DNA of 55,735 bases, from IMG/VR virus record IMGVR_UViG_3300044641_004056, positions 1-55,735 of that record, one strand, 5' to 3'. Of the stretch, positions 31,676-41,200 are shown piece by piece (position 1 is the stretch's first letter; each line of letters opens with the position of its first letter). This DNA is from a virus. The notes under the pieces were generated by a model, which saw only the letters and a list, made by a program, of their open reading frames with translations, did no database searches and was not told where the DNA came from. Both the position numbers and the translations under genes were made by a program.

Positions 31676-32265
31676 ACCTGCTCCAGAGCTATAGTTACGT
31701 TCCAATAAGTTTGTTGTCCTCTTTTTACAACTGTAAAATCAGCAGATGTAAACATTACCAGGTAAGTATAATCATCAGATAAAGGCATTGTTGGATCAGT
31801 TATCAACAATGGATTAAAAACTGTTGGGTTTATTTTTATTCTAAATGGTACTCGTCCTGCATCACTTTCATAAAAATTCTTTATATCTTCTGCCCCCCAG
31901 GCACCATCAACTGTTTCATTTCTAAATGATGGAATCATGTCCCAAGAAACACTAATGTTTAGTTTATCAGCAATAAAATATTTTCTTAAAGTTCCGTCTG
32001 CCATTCTAGTAGACTGCTCAATTCTATTATTGTCTAATGTCAAAGGGCCTCTATTGTGCTCAGTAACTCTTCTAAAAACATTTGTTAGTGCTGCAAATGA
32101 ATAATCAAGTCCGTTTCTAGTCGCCACTGCTGAAGTATAAGTATTTCCTGGAGCAATATAGGTTGAGCCTTTGTAGCTAAAGGAATTATTGACTGGATTA
32201 ATTGCATATGGATCTGCTGCTTCTATGTATAAAATTGATCCTTTGGGTAGGGTTTGAAAACTCAT
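31672..32265 (-). CDS. Distal tail / minor tail protein
   Basis: A 197-residue protein directly after the tape measure, in the place of the distal tail protein. NISVSWDMIPSF, YESDAGRVPFRIKIN and the C-terminal YWNVTIALEQV are typical of the beta-sandwich tail-tip adaptors of siphoviruses of Actinobacteria. Function by position. Confidence 0.7.
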   Translation of the reverse strand: MSFQTLPKGSILYIEAADPYAINPVNNSFSYKGSTYIAPGNTYTSAVATRNGLDYSFAALTNVFRRVTEHNRGPLTLDNNRIEQSTRMADGTLRKYFIADKLNISVSWDMIPSFRNETVDGAWGAEDIKNFYESDAGRVPFRIKINPTVFNPLLITDPTMPLSDDYTYLVMFTSADFTVVKRGQQTYWNVTIALEQV

Positions 32266-35200
32266 TATGGGCCAACCCTTCTATTTACTCCAGCTGCCAT
32301 TTCTTTTAACTTCATCTCTCTGTGTATTTGAGTTGCAACATCTTGTGCTGTTACATTTGTTCCATTTAATTCTACACTAATATTATATACTGATCCTGAT
32401 GCTATTGCAGATGTTGTAGCATTTGGATTAAATGGGTTCATATTGGCTGGGATAACAGCTTCATTCTTATGAATTAATGCTAACATATCTGCTGGAACCA
32501 TATTGATTCCCGCCTCAAATCTAGGCAAGTTCATCATACTTCCAGGTTTATCATTTTGCCCAGGAGCTGTCAGCATTTTGCCAATAGCCTCCATTATTTT
32601 ACTCATATCAATATCTGTTTTGTCGCCCAAAGTGTTTATTGAAGAAGGAATCAATCCTAAAGGTGGCATCTTAGAAAGAATTGATGTTAATATGTTTGGC
32701 TTTTTTACAGCACCTGCTTTTGGAATTATATCTTCCCAGCCTAAATTGCGAGCTAGATCCGCTAGAGCTTCAAAATTATCAGACCCTCCTATGATATTGT
32801 GGCTTTTGAGAAACTCTCCAATTCCCAAATAGATTTCAGATTGAGGACCAGCAGCTTTTGGCTCAAATATTTTCATCATAGCTGCACTAGTTTCCATCCA
32901 TGAGCTAGTAACCTGGCTAGCTCGCCCATGCATTCCCATATATAGAGTACTATATAAGTTATCGAGTAACAGTGAAGCAGATTCTATAGGGTTAGATGAA
33001 GATCCACTTATATTATAAGCTTTGCCTTTATCCCAACGGCTCATTAGGCTCTCACGACCAGGTACTTTATCTCTTAAAGTTTTTATTGCTCTATGTGAAA
33101 ATAAATCAGCATATGTCTCTGAAACTCCGCCCCTGCTTACATTTTCCAATCCATATGCTGCAAGTAGCCTTCCCAAGTCCTCAATCTTACCAATTAGACT
33201 TTGGTCTCTATGACCAAGTTCATGTAATAAAGTTGTTGGTTTTGCATGGCGGTGTGTACTCATGCCTCCAAGACCATCGCTTCTTAGCTTAAGATCTGGC
33301 ATGTGCAATCCTAGGCCTAAATGTTGATAAAAAGCTGGGTTATCAGCATTTGGAGTAAGGTATGCTTGGCTTCTTTCTAATAAAGCCTTAAGCCCCTTAG
33401 AAGACCCATCTGCGAGTTGCTTGGAAAGCATGTGAGCTTTTGATAACTGCTTTGGAGTGTCTATGGTTATTCCAGTGCCTTTTTCTATTGCTGTTGTTAT
33501 CCATGGAGAATCTGGGACTCCTCCAATTCCTCTTGTAAAAGTTTCTGTTGCAGAACGTAGCTGTCTAATTATTTCGCCATATTTTTCTTTGGCAAGTGTC
33601 GGAGCCAAGGCGCCACCGTCCATTAGCTTATTCAATAACTTTGGAAACAATACAGTATTATCAAAAATCTCTAAGGGCAAATTGCCTTTTTGAGCTGCCT
33701 TAATAGAAGAATACTTAAATGGATTAAATGATTTTAATAAAGGAAGAGTGTTTTGTGCTCTTTCTACTGTTTCCATAATAGATGCTTTTGCAATAGTTCC
33801 TGCACCCTTTAATCCTTTTCCGCCTTTAACAAGTGATGATCCTGGAACAAAATTTAACGCTGTCCAAGCGTAGTCCCCCTTGGTTCCACTACCTGCTATT
33901 ATTTCTTCAATTGGCTTTCCAACGCTATCGTAAACAAAATTTTCTACTGATTTAAATCCAGGGACTTTTTGGAATTGAGAAATTATTGGAATATTTCTAA
34001 AAATACCTTTAAGTATTCCTTCGGTGTACTTTCTTGTACCAGGAGCTTTATCTACAGCTTCTGTATTTTTTCCAAATTGATTGAAGTAACTACTTACTTT
34101 ATTTTTTAGTCCTCCAAATAAGCCTCCATTTTTATAACCTGGAACTAGGCCACCATCTGCATATCCAAGAGCTGCTGTATAAAGAGAGTGTGGGTCTTTG
34201 CCAATATTTTGTATTGCTGGCGTTCCACCACTGTTTATTAATAGACCGCCAAGCGTGGTCTCACCTTTATACTTAGGCCTTCCAAAACCGACTATAGATG
34301 CGCCTGGATGATTGTATAACCTTTCTCTTCTGAATACTCCATCTCTAATTCTGTTTACTCTGTCTTCATCATAATACTCTTTAGCTTCGTATCCCTTTGG
34401 AAAGACTAGAGGTGGAGCTACCTCTGAAGTATTTCCTTCAATAGTTTGAAGCTTTGTGTCTGATAAAATTCTTCTAACTAGACCTATGTGCTGAATTCTA
34501 TCTTTGCCTGGCTTGTTGTTATCATAATCATAGTTAAAGAATGCCATATCTCCGACCTGTGGGCCTTCTGTATGATAATCACCTTTTGCTTTAAACTTCT
34601 GAGCACCTGCTGGGGTGTAAACCATATTGTCTAGCGGAACTCCAGCAGCACTTGCTACCCAGTTCATAAAGGCACCGCACCAAGAAATAAACCGAGAGTT
34701 TATTGCACTATCTCTGTCGTTTTGCCATTTGCCAAAGAATGTGTCGTTATCCTCTTTGCCCTCTTTATATCCCACCATCGACTCTGCTGCGGTAATCATT
34801 GTAGACAGCTTACCGTCTGGCTTTATTCTATTCATAGACGGATCTGGTTTTTTATGAATTACTGGTCCTCCACTAGCAAACATGAGTCCGCCTTTTGCAA
34901 AACCAGGAACTGTAGCCGTTGATGTATCACTTGGTTGCATTGGAACCGTATTTGGTTGTAAGTTTGGATCAATAGGTGACAATTTAATTGGTTGAGGTTT
35001 TTTAAATGTTGGACTTACTGAACCAAATAGGTCTAGGCTACGAATATTATAACCTGTCTCCTTAACTTCATCTCCGTCGCCATACCATCCAATTACATCA
35101 ATTATATCTTTACCAACTCTAGAAACTATAGATGCATGATCTGGAATACCGTCTCTGATTAACCTAGTTTCATTTCGGCTCTCTCGTTGTTGATAATCAA

Positions 35201-38200
35201 ACCAAGCTAAGTCTCCAACTTTAATATTTTTATAATTGTTCTTTTTAGTTAAATCATTAAAAACACCTTTTTTCTTATACTGTTGGGTTGCCTGCCATGC
35301 ACTATGCATTTTATCTGATATTTCAACTCCAGCTTTTTCAGCTACCCAGGCAACAAATTGTCCACACCACCATGTAACGTCATTGCCTATACCAAATTTT
35401 TTATTTCCCCAGATATTAAACTTATTAGTGTCAGACATTCCACTGTCAAAGAAGCGATCATCGCCAGGGACTGCACCTGCTTGTTGAGAACCAAACCCTC
35501 CGTCAGGAGTCATTCTGTCATGGAGTCTGTAGTTGTGACCTGATCCAATCTGGCTTCTTGCAATATCTAAAAATCTTCGAAGAGATCCCATTGGTGATTT
35601 GATATCACTTATACCATAATCTTTTGTTGGTGGACTATAGAACTCATCCATACCCTTTTTCCAAAGAGTTCCCGTAGGCATGACTGGAACATATCTATTA
35701 TCACCTAATGAAATTCGTGACGGTGCCAATGTACCATCAGGTAAATGTGCATGATTAACTGGGCCGCCCTTATGGAACTTCTGTGTATTAATTGCATCAA
35801 GTGTTCTAACACCATATTTTGCAACAGATGATGCTTTAACTACATATTCTCCATGCGAAAGCATTGCTGGAATAGAATCAGATGTTCCAGTTCCTGGACC
35901 AGTTATGTGTCCTCCCGCTGCTTTGTTAACTGTCCAAACAAGAACTGGTGGGGATGCATTCCTATCAATAGACTCAATTCTTATCGATCCAGATTTTTTA
36001 ACTCCAGCAGATCCCATTGATAAAGCCATAATAGAACCATTTGGGCCAACTTCAAGAATTGTGCCTGGTTGTAGATTTCTTCCACCACCCTTAAATGAGG
36101 CTGGCGAAGCAGAATAGAATCCTTCTTGCAAGTACTCTTTGTCTCCAGTTATCTGATTTGTTATGGTCTCCGCAACACCCTTTTGGCCCTTCTTGCCTAG
36201 AGTATTTCGGTTAGCTGTAACTCCAGTTGAAAATGCACTTATTCCTTCAGATTTATCCTTAAATCCTAAAGCCTTTAAAAGAGCTATTCTCAGTCTATCT
36301 AAAGTTGTTCCTCCAGTTATATCTTCTGCAATGTTTGCTACCGCTGCTACGTCCCTATTAAACTGATTTAAAATATTTGGGCTTATTGTTGTGGTAGTAT
36401 CATATATAGGCTTGCCGTTTTTATCAAATCCAGTAGGAGACCCAGTTGGTTTTGTAGTTACTGTAGTAGCTACTGCCTTTCCGTCTTTATCAAAATACTT
36501 TGAAAAGCCATCACGTACTACTTTTGCAAGAGCGGTATTGCCAGTACCTGCTACTTGAATTTCTTTAATTAATGCAACTAGAGAGTCTTTAATTTTATTC
36601 TCTTCTGCTACTCTTTCTTCATCTGGAAGAAACTGAGATTGAACAGCACGTTGAGTCAAATCATTGTATTGTTGCTGGAAAGTAGTAAGCTTTGAAGCTA
36701 TTTCCTGGGCGATTGCTGCCCTGTCCTGAGCGTTTTGTAGCGCAACTGCTTTTTTATCAGATGCTTCTTGTATCCTCTCAGACTTTTTCTCTAAAGGCGC
36801 TTTTGCTGCATTTGCAGCATCTTCTATTGCTTTTTGAGCAAGCTCCGATTGTCTATTTAAAGTAAGTTGATCTATGTCTAGTTTAGCTTGGTTTGCTCTA
36901 GCCATATCTCCACGAGAAACAGCGTCAGCATATTCAATCTGTAGCTTTTGTAATTCCAAAGCATAGTTTGATGCTTCTTGAGTTGCTCTTAATGCTTCTA
37001 ATTTTTTATTCTTTTCATCATCAATAAGCTTAATCTTTTTAGCAATTAATTTTAATTCATCCTGTGCGCTTCTCTGTGCAGCAGCAGCAGATCTTTGTGT
37101 AGCAGCTGAAACAGATCCTATAGTTTTTTTCAACTTCTCTAGGGCTGAGCCCACTGTTCCAAATGTGGTTGCGGAATCTCCTGCTTTGGTCAACTGGGCA
37201 ATTCCAGATCCAATCGCTTCTGTAAATCCAGCTAACCTTATTGCTAAGCCAGAATCAATTTTACTTAAATCAATACCAATCTGATCTGTGAACAAAGCAT
37301 ACTTTGCCAATATTCCCTTTAAGCTGTCTGCTTCATTTGAAATACCAGCTAATATTGGTTGGGTTTTTGCAAGGTTCTCGTATACCTCTGAGCCAATTGC
37401 GTCATTAAATCCTGGATACATTTTTTCTGAGCTAGACATAACCATTTCATATGCTCTATACTCATCTATAACATTGCCCATCTCGTCTTTTGTTCCGACC
37501 AAACCTGCTCTTGCTGCCTCGAATGTACCGATTAGTCCTTCAAATCCAGCAGCAATCTCTTTGCCCCAATCAACCATGCCAGAGCCCCTATTGATTGTAT
37601 TTATTAAGTTTCCAACAGCATATTCTGCAGCAGTTGATTTATCTGTAATCTTTCCAAATGCGCTATTTCCAAGGAGATCAAATGCCTCCATAGACTTTTT
37701 GCTATTAAGTAATGCTCCATATATCTTTCTGTTGGCTTCTTCAACACTCATTCCGCCTGCAATAAATTGAGCTTTTGTGCTTGTTAAAAGTCTCTTGCTC
37801 TCTTCTGGGCTTGCTGATCTATTGATAGATTCAATCAAGTCTTTCAGGCCTTTACCCTCTTCTTTAGCTTTCTTAATATCTTCTACGGATTGAGGTAGAC
37901 CAGGCATTCCTATTCCATTATTCTTGGCAGCCTGCCCTGCAGCTCTAACGGCTTCTGCTTTATCTAGATAACCTTGCATTTGCTCTTTTAGATTAAAGTA
38001 TTTTACTCCAGCTTCTTCTGCTGCTCTAGATGTTAATGAAAGCCCCATGGTAGCATCTTGAGACTCATCTTTAAAGTGCTTGTAAAGTTTAAAAGCTGCG
38101 GTAGCTATAGTTATTAATATTCCTATAGGACCAAATCCTTTTACAAATCTCATAACACCTGCGAAAATTTTTGTTAAAGTTAAAGCACCCATCTGTATAG

Positions 38201-41200
38201 TCTTTAAACCTTTACCTAAACCAATAGCTCCAGCCTTGGCTGCAGTAAGAAATTTTGTAAGAGGAAGGAATGGAAGAATGCTGCTTGCAGCCATAACTCC
38301 CATACCAGCAGACATTCCAGACATTTCTCTTCCAAGTATGTTTACCTTCTCTTTACCCATCAGGGTCATTCCAGCCATTGAGCCAGCCATGCCGATACCC
38401 ATGCCCATGCCCATTCCCATGCCTTGCCTTTGAGGAACTTGAACTCCAGCAGCTCTAGCTTGTGCTGCCGACATTGAAACGGCTTGTCCGCCAGTTGATG
38501 CGTTGTTTACAAGGTACTCTGTTTTTCTAAATCCTAAGCTTCCAACTTTTCTAGATTGTACGCCATCTCCACGATCCTTATACCTTCCAATATATCCTGG
38601 CCCCATGAATCCTTGTGGTGGAACCATTCCAGCAGGATAATGTCTTGCAGCATACGCATTTTGTTCTTGTATAACTGAATTCCTAAATGCTGATGCTCTT
38701 GCCGCAATGGCACTTGCACCCGATTGTAAAGCAGTACCTAATGATTTTGAAGCTGCTACCATTCCAGTAGCAAATTTTTGTGAAGCTGCTATCATTGACA
38801 TAGCAGACTCTTTATATGCTTGATAATGATGAGTTCCAGATGTCTTAAGACCATATCTTAGAGTTGTAACACCTCTTGAAATCGACATAGATAAATCTTT
38901 AAAAGCTTGTGATATTGCTGCTGTATTTCCAATTCCTGGAATATTCATTGGCATTGTTGGCATGTTCATATAAGGGAATTGTGCAAGTCTCATTGTGCTA
39001 ACTGTTCTGGCCATAGATGCAGTAGGGACTCCAGTATAAGCATTACCACGAACTCCAGTGCCGCCAACATAAGGAACACGTGCCACTTGCATCTGAGGAT
39101 TGTCAGTTGCTGTATATGAAGATCCACTACGTTGATTGTAAGACGCGGCTCGCTCTGCCCTAGCTCTTTCCTGTGCTGCTCTTGCAGCTGGGTTCCCCTT
39201 TTTACCGTAAGCGTATCTGCCTGATCTAACTGGACCGCCAACAGGTCCACCAGAATTAAGATATTTTGGATTAGCATGCATAGAATGATACTTAGCCCAA
39301 TTGACATCCATTCCCGCTTCAAACCTTTCAAGAAGTGCTAGGTAAGGTTTTCTTTCTTTTTTAGGAATAGCAAGAATGTATCTCTTTAGTTCTGGATAGG
39401 CAGCTTCCATTTTCTTTTTTATAGCAGCTCCATATTGTCTTGGAGTCATTTGTCCGATAATAGGAGCGGTGTCACGAGCAAAATCTTTTCTAGCTCCACC
39501 CTTAACTTGTAGCAAATTGATCATTGCCATCTCTTCCATAGAAGGCATTGTTTTTGCATAGTCATCGTTCATAGATGCTTTAGCTAATACTCCTGCATTA
39601 CTAACATCGGCTAGTCGTCTTCCATGAACATTTGCTCTTGATAAATCTTTATTGCCAAAAATAAGAGATGCAATGAGCTGATCTAAAGCTTCATCCTGAC
39701 TAAACTTTCCAGGAACAGAAGTATTTGGATTAATAAATCCTTCATCATAAGGTGATTCTGCCCCACGGAATTTTGATTTTCCAGTTGGGTCTAATGGGTT
39801 GCGAATTGTTTTTCTAGTCTGAACGGGAGTAATAAGACCTAGTATTCTTCCGATATCTGTTCCTCTAGTTTCTGCAACTAAACTTTTTTCATTTGGAACC
39901 GCTTTAAAGAACACTCTATTTTTTTGCTGATCGTCATAAACTCCACCAACTCCAGGTACAGGAAAGCTGCGTCCCGTGCTTTCCGATATTATATGGCTAT
40001 ATGATGCTTCTGGATAAGGAGAGCGTCCTGTAAAGGACATTGTACGTGCATGCTGTAAAACCTTTAACTGTTGAGTTGGCGTTAACAGCCTAAGCAATGT
40101 CGGTAGGTTACCATAGTTTAATCTACCTCTAGAGATAGACCCGCCTGGAATCATTCCCCCAAGGTTGTAGCCTGCTGGTACGAGTCTAGGTGGTCTTCCT
40201 GGTATCCACCTTTGTCTTGTTGCTGCAGCCTCTAAGAACATGCTCCAAGAATTTCTTTGTTTTCTATTGGCCCTTACAACAGTACCAGACTCTATTTGTG
40301 CCCTGGTTTTAAACTTACCGTCGTCCATAACTGCTGCATATAGATCGTCTACTGTTGCAAACTTATCCATACCTGTTCTCTTCAAAGCTAGTGCAAAATT
40401 TTCTCTTGCATCTGCTGCATTTAAATTTAAAACATCTCTTGATAGACCCAGAGTTTCAAGCCTGCTCATTATGTTATTTATTCCAGAAGGAAGAACTGCA
40501 GCTAGTCCCATATAGCCGCTGGTCATATAACCAAGAGAACCCCTGCGTCTAAAATGTGCTCTATCATGTAATCCCTGAATAATAGGCATACCTTTTTTAT
40601 TTTTAAATGTTGTTGGAGAAACTGCAGATATTAAATCATGCACTCCAGCAAATCTTTGGTCGCGGAGCATTGCATCTCTAACTTTATTTAAATTATAATT
40701 AAGAGCCTTACTGCTACTTATTTCAGCAGTTTTAGCATTTTTAACTTTTAGCGCTGGATGTTTTTTTTCTAAATCTTGTACTTGTTTAATTCTTAGTTTT
40801 ACAAATTGTTCATCAGATCCACCAGATTGCATTTTAGCAGAATCAAAATTGGATGTTGCTGTCTGGATAGCTTTATCCATAGGCATTTTTGCAGTATAAG
40901 ATAGTTCTGCTGCATCCAGCATAATCATTCTTACTCTCATATCATCTTCGTACCTTGGATTATTAATGAATCTTAAATATTCCTTGTACTGTTTTTTGAA
41001 TAGTCTTTCATCCATTTTACTGCCTGGAGTGTTAGCTGTTTTCTTTCCGTATCCAGTAACACCATTCATGATCTGACCGCCAAAATTATATCCACTATTT
41101 GCTGCATCTACTGCTGCGTATAGCTCAGGCATTCTCTGAATCTGTGGACCAAAGACAACTTCCCGTGGTGTAAGAGCTGCTGTGATGCTTCCGCCATCGT

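Noticed and set aside
38391-38422. Tandem CCCATG-type repeat in the tape measure
   Set aside because: It simply encodes an alternating Gly-Met run in a hydrophobic segment and stays in frame; no sign of a regulatory or phase-variable site.
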